Of a stretch of DNA of 11,047 nt, positions 5,947-11,047 are shown one piece after another. Position numbers and translations under genes: made by a program. How positions within the stretch are numbered: position 1 is the first letter of the stretch; the number at the start of each line of letters is the position of its first letter. The notes beneath the pieces were generated by a model. The model had not been told where the DNA came from. It did not search any database and saw nothing but the letters and a program-made list of their open reading frames with translations. Source of the stretch: Gemmatimonadota bacterium. GTDB taxonomy: Bacteria; Gemmatimonadota; Gemmatimonadetes; Gemmatimonadales; GWC2-71-9. The stretch is taken from assembly GCA_003220905.1 (NCBI GenBank), contig QHTS01000263.1:1-11047 (forward strand), in the 5' to 3' direction.

Positions 5947-6895
5947 TATGCGTTCTTGCTTGTTCAAGCACCCTCAAGATGGCACCCAACCTGCGATCGC
6001 GGGCCTCTCTTAGTTGCTCGATGTTGCTTTTATATGCCCGCTCGATGCTCTGGATCAGCGCGCGCTGCTGCTCGGGCTCGAGGCGCTGCCACGTCGCGAG
6101 CTGTCCCCACCAGCTCTCGAAGGTCCCGAGCAGCTGCTGCAGGAAGAGGGTAACGCCCCCGTCGCCCGCGGCCAGGTGATACGTCAGATGCGGGCCCGCC
6201 GCCGCCCAACCGAGCGCGGGGCCGAGTGAGACGGCGCGGTCGAGCTGGTCGACGTCGATCACACCCTCCAGGACCAGATCGATACACTGCCGCCACACCG
6301 CGGCGGTGATCCGTCCCACCACATAGCCCGGGATCGGCTTCTTGAGGAGGATGGGCATCCGGCCGAGGGCACGGAGGTACTCCTGCGTGCGCACGACGGC
6401 GGCGGCGCTGGTGCGCGCGGCCGGTACCACCTCGACCAGGGGGATCAGCTCGGGTGGGTTCAACGGGTGTGCCACGAGGCAGCGGTCCTGGCGGCGGCAG
6501 CGCGCGAAGATCTCGGCGGGGGGAATGCCGCTCGAGGAGCTGGTGAGCAGCGTGTCGGGGCTTGCCACCTGCTCGATCGAGCCGAACAGCTTCTGCTTCG
6601 CGATCGCATCCTCGGAGATGGCCTCGATCACCCAGTCGCTGTCCTGGACCGCCTGGAGCAGACTCCGCGCCTGCGTGAACTCGAGCAAGCCGCGCTCCAC
6701 GATGCCTTGGGTCGCGCGCTCCAGCGCCACCAGCGCGCGGGTGCGGCGCGGCACGTCGGTGGCGGCGCGCTCGAGCCCCTCGGCGCTCGCGTCGAACACC
6801 GTCACCGGCCAGCCGGCCGAAGCGCACAGCGCCGCCCAGCCGCAGCCGATGTCGCCCGCGCCGATCACCGTGACCTTGCGGGGCATCGTCGTCAC
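5939..6895 (-). CDS. 3-hydroxyacyl-CoA dehydrogenase-family protein, copy 2 (full length)
   Basis: This 318-residue NAD-dependent dehydrogenase resembles the lambda-crystallin / L-gulonate 3-dehydrogenase / carnitine dehydrogenase branch. The Rossmann fold shows GAGDIG at 12-17 and an acidic D35 after strand two, favouring NAD. The catalytic His is in HPLNPP (H143) and its partner Glu in LVEVV (E155), 12 residues apart as in 3-hydroxyacyl-CoA dehydrogenases. S119-S122 fits the conserved Ser. The usual Asn in G-F-x-x-N-R is Gly here (GYVVGR, G194), which may alter the substrate site. The all-alpha C-terminal domain follows. The GTG at 6895 overlaps the nucleoside hydrolase stop as GTGA, so the two are translationally coupled. 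The substrate is not evident; a 3-hydroxy acid oxidised to a 3-keto acid is the family reaction. Confidence 0.85.
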   Translation of the reverse strand: MTTMPRKVTVIGAGDIGCGWAALCASAGWPVTVFDASAEGLERAATDVPRRTRALVALERATQGIVERGLLEFTQARSLLQAVQDSDWVIEAISEDAIAKQKLFGSIEQVASPDTLLTSSSSGIPPAEIFARCRRQDRCLVAHPLNPPELIPLVEVVPAARTSAAAVVRTQEYLRALGRMPILLKKPIPGYVVGRITAAVWRQCIDLVLEGVIDVDQLDRAVSLGPALGWAAAGPHLTYHLAAGDGGVTLFLQQLLGTFESWWGQLATWQRLEPEQQRALIQSIERAYKSNIEQLREARDRRLGAILRVLEQARTHKA

Positions 6896-7872
6896 ACGCC
6901 CGCCTCCTGAGATACGATCGGCGTCGCCGTCTGGTGCACCGCCCAGCGGAATACGCGCTCCGACAGGAGGGGACGCACCAACGCCAAGTCCACCCGCGTG
7001 GCCACCTTCACCCGTGGACCGTGGGGATCGATCCGCGTGTGACCCCGGTGCTCGCCCTCCTCCAGATCCACCACCAGCCGCTGCTCCTCGAAGCCGAGCG
7101 CCGCGGGCCTCACGAGTGCCGCGATCGGCAGCACGTCGTTCACGATGCAGCCGTCCAGCCCCTCCTGCTGCTTGTGGAACTCGAAGTAGAAGCGGAGCGC
7201 ATCATTGATCCAGCGCGCCTGCGGCGCCCCGGCGTGCTGCAGCCGCGTCGTCTCGTGCGGGGCGAGCACCATCTGGCGCGTGACGTCGAGGCCCACCATC
7301 TCGGTCGGCAGCTCGGCGCGGAGCACGATGTCCAGCGCCTCGGGGTCGCACCACGCGTTGAACTCGGCATAACGGGTCGTGTTCCCTTTGGCGCCGACGT
7401 TGCCGATCATCGCGATGTGCCGCGCGACTTTGGCCCGTACCAGCTCCGGATCGCTGCGCAGCGCCAGCGCGAGGCTCGTCACCGGGCCGAGCGTCACCAG
7501 CGTGACGGGATCCGGCTGCTCGGCGAGCAGGCGATCGAGTGACTTCACGAAGTCGAGGATCACGCCCGCCGGCGCGAGCTCCGCGTATCCCAGGCCCGAC
7601 TCGCCGTGCGTCTCGCGGGCCACCGCGAGCGGCCGCTTGAGTGGGCGCCGGGCGCCCACGGCGAGCGTCGTGCGCCGGCCGGCGCGACGCAGGATCGCGA
7701 CGGCGTTCCGAAACGCGTTCTCCACCACCGTATTGCCGTAGGAGACGGAGATGCCCCGGATGTCGAGCTCGGGCGACGCCAGCGCCAACAGCAGCGCCAG
7801 CATGTCGTCGATGCCGGGGTCGGTATCAATGATGACGGGGAGCGGGGAGCCGGGAGCAGTCTGGGTGCTCAC
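6892..7872 (-). CDS. Nucleoside hydrolase-family protein (IunH-like)
   Basis: This 326-residue protein has the hallmark N-terminal calcium site DTDPGIDD (residues 16-23) on the first strand, a conserved GN(T) at 46-48, and EFNAWCDPEA (170-179), another signature of the family. Known members hydrolyse the N-glycosidic bond of ribonucleosides to base and ribose. In classical enzymes a His-Asp pair near residue 241 matters (HDPLA); here the matching stretch reads VNDVLPIAA, so the Asp is kept (D246) but the His is Asn (N245). Substrate or activity may therefore differ. The start is GTG at 7872, 9 bases after the TlpA gene. No strong Shine-Dalgarno is visible. It overlaps the dehydrogenase gene downstream (GTGA). 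Its last 74 codons are repeated at 5226-5450. Confidence in the fold is high and in nucleoside specificity moderate. Confidence 0.87.
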   Translation of the reverse strand: MSTQTAPGSPLPVIIDTDPGIDDMLALLLALASPELDIRGISVSYGNTVVENAFRNAVAILRRAGRRTTLAVGARRPLKRPLAVARETHGESGLGYAELAPAGVILDFVKSLDRLLAEQPDPVTLVTLGPVTSLALALRSDPELVRAKVARHIAMIGNVGAKGNTTRYAEFNAWCDPEALDIVLRAELPTEMVGLDVTRQMVLAPHETTRLQHAGAPQARWINDALRFYFEFHKQQEGLDGCIVNDVLPIAALVRPAALGFEEQRLVVDLEEGEHRGHTRIDPHGPRVKVATRVDLALVRPLLSERVFRWAVHQTATPIVSQEAGV

Positions 7873-7881
7873 GGCTAAACG

Positions 7882-9288
7882 CTAGGGAGCGCGCACCTCG
7901 TTTGCAATAGTCTGGCGCAACGTCCGGAACTCGTCCGCCCCGCCGAAGCCGAAGATCCGCTCGATCACTCGACCCTGCCGGTCGAGCAGCACGGAGTAGG
8001 GCAGGCCCCGATAGTGATAGACCTCCTTCATGCGCCCGCCCCCCACCAGGATCGGGAACGGCGGCCGGTACTTTAGCACGAACGCCAGCATCTTTCCCGC
8101 GTCCACGTCGTCGGACACGCCTGCGATCTCGAAGTCCTTGCGGTCGAACTCACGGTACAGCTCGGCCATATGCGGGAACTCCTCACGGCAGGGATCGCAC
8201 CACGAGGCCCAGAAGTTGACGAGCGTCACTTTGCCTCGGAACCCGGCCAACGTGACCGTATTGCCCGCGAGGTCGGGCAGCGCGAACGCGGGGGTGAAAA
8301 GCTCCCGCGTAGCCGCCGCGGAGCCGACGGCGCTTGCGACCAGCGAATCGGCGTCGAACACGGCGAGCGCACCGCTCGCGTCCAGCGCCACCGCCGTCTC
8401 GCGGGGACCGAGGTGGCGGGTCGCGAGGATCGCGCCCGTCGTCGCGTCGAGCACGTCCACCCGAAGCCGCGTCGCGGCGGAATCATCGGAGCCGAGCGCG
8501 TACACCCGCCCGCCAGGGGGCGGGGGGGGGCCGAGCGCAAGCGCGACGTTCACGAGCGCTTTCTTGAGCCGCAGCTCGGCGCCCTTGCCGGGGAGAAACT
8601 CGGGATCGGGCTCGTTCCGGAACAGCCCGCGCTTCGTGGTCCAGGAGACCTGGCCCCCGGGCGCGTACTTCCGGATCTCGTCGCGCACCAGGGGCGCGTA
8701 GTACACCGCCCCATCCGGCCCCACCGCCACGGCGCCAGCGTTCACCACGTAGTCGAGCAACGGCGTCGCCGGCCGGCGGATCGTGCCGAGTCGGCCGGTG
8801 GGACGCCCCAGGGTATCGAGGATGCGAACCAGGGGCGCCGTGTCGGGCTCGGGCGCGCCGAGCTGGGGCACGTAATACGGCGAACGGGTCGCGACCACGC
8901 GGCCGCCGCCGGCGGCGTACAACGACGCGATGTCCGGGCTCTCCCACTCGCGCACCACGCGGCCCCCCCTCCCCCCCGCGGTGTCGACCACCACGCCCTC
9001 GCCGGTGCGCTCGGTGACGAGCAGCTCCGTCCGGCCGAGCGGCGTGACGGCCATCGGCGTGGCGAGACGGGGATTGCTGATCCGGCGGGTGACGCGCAGC
9101 TCGCGATCGAAGGCGAGGAGCCGGCCATGCTCGGGATCGGGCGCCCACGACAAGCCGCCCAGGGACGCGGCCGGCGAGCGGTCGAGGAACAGGAGGGTGA
9201 AGCCGCCAGGGGGTGGGGGGGGCGCCGTCGGGCGGCAGCCGAACAGCGCCGCCACCAGAACGGCGCTCCCCCCCAACACCCGCCGCAT
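7882..9288 (-). CDS. Lipoprotein with C-terminal TlpA-like thioredoxin domain
   Basis: This 468-residue protein begins with a lipoprotein signal (RRVLGGSAVLVAALFGC; lipobox Cys at 18), then a proline-rich linker. Residues about 30-325 hold repeated strand-rich segments resembling a beta-propeller (GLSWAPDPEHGRLLAFD, AVAVGPDGAVYYAP, AVALDASGALAVFD). The C-terminal part (about 333-465) is a TlpA/ResA-type domain: FALPDLAGNTVTLAGFRGK, the active site WCDPC with C364 and C367, and the cis-proline in GLPYSVLLD (P430). Such domains carry out thiol-disulfide exchange in the periplasm. The propeller half may present a partner or bind a ligand (inference). It starts at an ATG sharing a base with the stop of the upstream Cys-protein frame (TGATG). 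Several long C or G runs lie within the gene, some encoding the PPPPP stretches; these are sites where length errors are likely. Confidence 0.85.
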   Translation of the reverse strand: MRRVLGGSAVLVAALFGCRPTAPPPPPGGFTLLFLDRSPAASLGGLSWAPDPEHGRLLAFDRELRVTRRISNPRLATPMAVTPLGRTELLVTERTGEGVVVDTAGGRGGRVVREWESPDIASLYAAGGGRVVATRSPYYVPQLGAPEPDTAPLVRILDTLGRPTGRLGTIRRPATPLLDYVVNAGAVAVGPDGAVYYAPLVRDEIRKYAPGGQVSWTTKRGLFRNEPDPEFLPGKGAELRLKKALVNVALALGPPPPPGGRVYALGSDDSAATRLRVDVLDATTGAILATRHLGPRETAVALDASGALAVFDADSLVASAVGSAAATRELFTPAFALPDLAGNTVTLAGFRGKVTLVNFWASWCDPCREEFPHMAELYREFDRKDFEIAGVSDDVDAGKMLAFVLKYRPPFPILVGGGRMKEVYHYRGLPYSVLLDRQGRVIERIFGFGGADEFRTLRQTIANEVRAP

Positions 9289-9664
9289 CAGGTCGCGGCC
9301 GAGACCGTCTTGATCTCGATGGTGTGCAGGCCGCTGACCAAGCGATGCGTGCCCGTCACCTTCACCTTGCTCTCCGCGAAGGGCAGCAGCTTCGAGTTCT
9401 GCGGATCGCCGGGCTTCGAGCTCACCGGCAAGTACATCGTGCCGTCGCTCGAGAGCAGCCCCAGTGGTACACCTGCCTGGCGCAGGCTTGGGCGCACGCC
9501 TTATGGCCCGGCCCGGACGCGCCGTTCGTCGTGTTGCAGTTCAAATCGACCACCTGAGCGGTGATCGTCATCTCGTCGCCCGCCGTCATCGCGTGGCCCT
9601 GCGCCGCGAGCGGCAGCGCGCAGAAGGCCAGGACGGCGGTGGTGGCGAGGATGCGCTTCATCAT
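9288..9664 (-). pseudogene. Small secreted Cys-containing protein, frameshifted
   Basis: Two frames appear to be one gene. The first (from ATG 9664) encodes a signal peptide (KRILATTAVLAFCALPLAAQG) and VVDLNCNTTNGASGPGHKAC, then CARQ, after which it degenerates (VYHWGCSR). The second frame picks up with GVPLGLLSSDGTMYLP and runs to TGA at 9288-9290. One extra C on the + strand within CC at 9472-9473 (an extra G on the coding strand) would give CARQGVPLGLL and a continuous protein of about 125 residues. I have the impression of similar small exported proteins (DLNC, spaced Cys, GLL-DG-YL) but cannot name the family. It directly precedes and overlaps the TlpA gene, so a redox or metal role of its cysteines is plausible. 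It could be a true pseudogene, a strain variant, or a sequence error; coding signals on both sides argue that any loss is recent. Confidence 0.7.
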
Positions 9665-9671
9665 CGTTCAT

Positions 9672-9677
9672 CCTCCT
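9672..9677 (-). promoter_or_regulatory. Strong Shine-Dalgarno deciding the start at 9664
   Basis: On the - strand AGGAGG stands 7 bases before the ATG at 9664, which is followed by a second ATG. It is the strongest ribosome binding site seen in the window. It marks the start of the small Cys protein and probably the 5' end of the leftward operon. Confidence 0.8.
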
Positions 9678-9708
9678 GTGTACGGTGCGAGAAAGCTGCG
9701 ATAACCGA

Positions 9709-9731
9709 GGGAGCGACCCACGGCTGCTCCC
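9709..9731. repeat. Inverted repeat in the divergent intergenic region
   Basis: GGGAGC (9709-9714) and GCTCCC (9726-9731) form a 6-bp inverted repeat around 11 bases, between the leftward operon (start 9664) and the rightward gene (start 9784). Its position suits an operator or a leader hairpin, but no protein can be linked to it. A chance occurrence is possible in GC-rich DNA. Confidence 0.3.
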
Positions 9732-9770
9732 GTCTACCATACGTCCCGACCGGCGGTTCCAGATTTCGCG

Positions 9771-9776
9771 TATATT
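9771..9776 (+). promoter_or_regulatory. Possible -10 element of a leaderless transcript
   Basis: TATATT ends 7 bases before the ATG at 9784. Transcription from a -10 here would begin at or next to the start codon, giving a leaderless mRNA. This fits the lack of a Shine-Dalgarno before the gene. No convincing -35 is visible 16-18 bases upstream. Confidence 0.4.
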
Positions 9777-9783
9777 GGGCGCC

Positions 9784-10146
9784 ATGGCCGAGGCCTATCG
9801 CGAGCTGCTGAATACGTTTGGCCGCGGGTGGGAGCGCGGCGCCGTGGATGAGATCGCCTCCGTCTTCGCCCCCGATGCCGTGTTCCTCGAGACCCCGTTC
9901 AGCGCCAGGAGCGCCGGCCTCGACGCGATCCGCGCGTATTGGCGGGACGTCCCGCAGAACCAGGCCGACGTGACATTCAAGACGGGGGAGCTGTACGTCG
10001 CGGGCCCGTGGTTCGCGACCGAGTTCCGTTGCACCTACCGCCGGCGCCGCAGCGGCGAATGGGTGGACGCCCGCGGGGCGATCTTCTGCGAGACCAAGGA
10101 CGGCAAGATCACCGAGATGCGGATGTATTGGCATAGACAGCCGTAA
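9784..10146 (+). CDS. SnoaL/NTF2-like small protein
   Basis: This 120-residue protein has the layout of the NTF2/SnoaL cone fold: an N-terminal helix pair (YRELLNTFGRGWERGAVDEIASVF), APDAVFLETPF, a helix with GLDAIRAYWRDV, then long beta-strands ending GKITEMRMYW. Such proteins bind or transform small polar or hydrophobic molecules in the cytoplasm; many have no known substrate. The ATG at 9784 fits the start of the conserved helix. An upstream GTG at 9685 would add 33 residues of intergenic-looking sequence (RESCDNRGSDPRLLP) and is unlikely. No ribosome binding site is seen, but TATATT just upstream suggests a leaderless mRNA. It diverges from the Cys-protein/TlpA operon and converges on the phosphatase gene with only 11 bases between the stops. 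Confidence 0.75.
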   Translation: MAEAYRELLNTFGRGWERGAVDEIASVFAPDAVFLETPFSARSAGLDAIRAYWRDVPQNQADVTFKTGELYVAGPWFATEFRCTYRRRRSGEWVDARGAIFCETKDGKITEMRMYWHRQP

Positions 10147-10157
10147 ACCGGCCCGTC

Positions 10158-10628
10158 CTAGATCCCCTGTCGGCTTCTGACATACTCGAGCGCCTGCTCC
10201 ATCAGCTCGGCGCTGCGCAGGCCCACGCGCATCGCCTGGGCGACGGCGTCCTCTTCCTCCAGCCCCTGCTCCAGCATGAAATAAGGAATAAGGGCGGCCC
10301 CGACACGGTTGCCGCTGTTGCAGTGCACGAAGGCCAGTCGCCGGCCGGCGAGCTCGCGCACGGCGTCCACCAGCCGGCCGAACGTGGCGTCGCTCACCGC
10401 GCCGTGCCCCACGGGAATGTTGCGGTACTCGAGCCCCGCCTGGACCACCGCGTCGGGCGTCTTGAACGGGCGCGGCTCCATCGCTTCGCGGAGGTCGATC
10501 ATCACCGCGCATCCGGCGCGCTGCAGCGCCGCCAGATGCTCCGGCGCGGGCTGCCCCCCCGTCACGATCCCGGGGATCGGCTCGCAGGCGTTGGGGACGC
10601 CGGCGATGGCGTCGAGGAGTTGGCTCAT
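10158..10628 (-). CDS. Small Cys-dependent phosphatase-like protein (DSP/DUF442 type)
   Basis: This 156-residue protein starts at ATG 10628. TGGQPAPEHL (23-32) resembles the SGQP motif near the start of DUF442/BLH-type phosphatases. The active-site loop is HCNSGNRVGA (H102, C103, R108), i.e. C-X4-R, one residue shorter than the classical C-X5-R loop of tyrosine phosphatases but usual in this subgroup. D45 in VMIDLRE and the acidic or His residues near 70-80 are candidates for the general acid. The C-terminal helices (AVAQAMRVGLRSAELMEQALEYV) fit the family. The natural substrate is unknown; relatives are linked to sulfur metabolism genes or are orphan. It is transcribed divergently from the ModE-like gene with 40 bases between starts. 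Its Shine-Dalgarno is weak. Confidence 0.75.
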   Translation of the reverse strand: MSQLLDAIAGVPNACEPIPGIVTGGQPAPEHLAALQRAGCAVMIDLREAMEPRPFKTPDAVVQAGLEYRNIPVGHGAVSDATFGRLVDAVRELAGRRLAFVHCNSGNRVGAALIPYFMLEQGLEEEDAVAQAMRVGLRSAELMEQALEYVRSRQGI

Positions 10629-10668
10629 CCGAATCGTCGGGGCTAGCTTTCGCCGGTCAATCTAGCTC

Positions 10669-11047
10669 ATGCCGACCGGTATGGCCTCGTCCCGTCGCCC
10701 CTCGCTCCGCGCCCATTTGAAGCCGCACCACAAGCTGTGGCTCGACTGGGACGGGGCGTTCCTCATGGGGCCGCGCTATCTGCACTTCCTCGACGCCGTC
10801 GATCGCACCGGGACCATCCGGGCGGCGGGGCGCGAAGTCGGCTGGAGCTATCGCACCTGCCTGAATCGCATGCGCGAGATGGAGCGCGTGCTCGGCGCCA
10901 AGGTGCTGGCCACCACGCGCGGTGGCTCGAGCCGCGGCGGCGCCCGCCTCACTCCCCAGGCCCGGCGCCTCGCGAAGCTGTTCGCGCGGTGGCGGCGGGA
11001 AGCGCTGCGGCTGAGCGACGTTGCATTTCGGAAGGTCGTGGGCCGAT
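10669..11047 (+). CDS. ModE-type winged-helix regulator (5' part, cut by window end)
   Basis: The frame is open from ATG 10669 (alternative ATG at 10681) to the last base, so 126 residues are visible and no stop is seen. After a basic N-terminus, LMGPRYLHFLDAVDRTGTIR begins a winged helix-turn-helix, followed by AAGREVGWSYRTCLNRMREM and a wing with GGSSRGGARLTPQARRL. The layout (G-R-x-x-x-L, G-T/S-I, A-A-x-x-x-G-x-S-Y, GG..GG..LT) matches the N-terminal DNA-binding domain of ModE, the molybdate-responsive regulator. Whether molybdate-binding (MOP) domains follow cannot be seen; many ModE-like proteins have only this domain. The divergent phosphatase gene may be a target (inference). LysR-type regulators share parts of this fold but lack the GG...GG.LT wing. 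Confidence 0.75.
   Translation, partial: MPTGMASSRRPSLRAHLKPHHKLWLDWDGAFLMGPRYLHFLDAVDRTGTIRAAGREVGWSYRTCLNRMREMERVLGAKVLATTRGGSSRGGARLTPQARRLAKLFARWRREALRLSDVAFRKVVGR

Larger units (their letters stand above)
5451..7116. repeat. Tandem duplication, unit 2 (1666 bp)
   Basis: This is the second direct copy of 3845-5450. It begins at the novel junction with the last codons of mntH and runs through uspA copy 2, dehydrogenase copy 2 and into the intact nucleoside hydrolase gene. The right edge (7116) is an ordinary point inside that gene. Unit 2 carries the 60 bases (6676-6735, placement ambiguous by 3) that unit 1 lacks. It probably holds the ancestral dehydrogenase form, because the extra 20 residues fit the normal fold of the family. 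Confidence 0.95.

Noticed and set aside
3845..7116. Insertion sequence or composite transposon as cause of the duplication
   Set aside because: No transposase gene, terminal inverted repeats or target-site duplication were found at either edge or at the junction.
9672..9783. ECF-type (GGAAC) promoter driving the leftward operon
   Set aside because: GGAAC is present on the - strand, but I see no matching -10 at the usual 16-17 base spacing.

Overview
The window is GC-rich, tightly packed bacterial DNA. Many neighbouring genes overlap as GTGA or TGATG, and outer-membrane and lipoprotein-type genes point to a diderm. The style (GTG starts, alanine/arginine-rich proteins, secreted TlpA-like lipoproteins) would suit a soil or sediment lineage such as Gemmatimonadota. 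That placement is a guess, since no rRNA or other phylogenetic marker is present. I see no tRNA, rRNA, CRISPR array, transposase or phage gene.

Layout. (1) 1-859 (+): the 3' end of an unrecognised gene, overlapping a CoA-pyrophosphatase-type Nudix hydrolase. (2) 860-1000: an AT-rich regulatory region with a TTGACA promoter element, a 20-bp palindrome resembling DtxR/MntR operators, and a short leader that can fold near the ribosome binding site. (3) 1001-4312 (+): a probable manganese-uptake operon of four overlapping genes: a DtxR/MntR-type regulator with Mn-type ligands, a predicted outer-membrane beta-barrel protein, an Nramp transporter (MntH) and a UspA protein. (4) 4333-7872 (-): a 3-hydroxyacyl-CoA-dehydrogenase-family gene downstream of and overlapping a nucleoside-hydrolase-family gene. 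(5) 7882-9664 (-): a lipoprotein with a C-terminal TlpA/thioredoxin domain, preceded by a small secreted Cys-containing protein broken by an apparent one-base frameshift. Regions 4 and 5 look like one leftward operon. (6) 9784-10146 (+): a SnoaL/NTF2-like protein that may be translated from a leaderless mRNA. (7) 10158-10628 (-): a small C-X4-R phosphatase of the DSP/DUF442 type. (8) 10669-11047 (+): the start of a ModE-type DNA-binding protein, cut by the window end.

The most striking structure is a direct tandem duplication. Unit 1 is 3845-5450 (1606 bp) and unit 2 is 5451-7116 (1666 bp). Each carries the last 12 codons of mntH, a full uspA, a dehydrogenase gene and the last 74 codons of the nucleoside hydrolase gene. 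The units differ by four substitutions, all synonymous, and one 60-bp in-frame deletion in the unit 1 dehydrogenase. The junction at 5450/5451 joins the inside of the nucleoside hydrolase gene to the inside of mntH. Ten bases shared by both parent sites lie four bases before it. This is either a recent real duplication or two strain haplotypes joined by an assembler. Reads spanning the junction would decide.

How the genes work together: the regulator probably senses Mn(II) and represses its own operon at the palindrome. The outer-membrane protein and MntH may give a two-membrane route for Mn(II), and UspA is translationally coupled to MntH. The leftward genes appear to combine envelope redox chemistry (TlpA domain, Cys protein) with a nucleoside hydrolase/dehydrogenase pair whose substrates cannot be read from the sequence.
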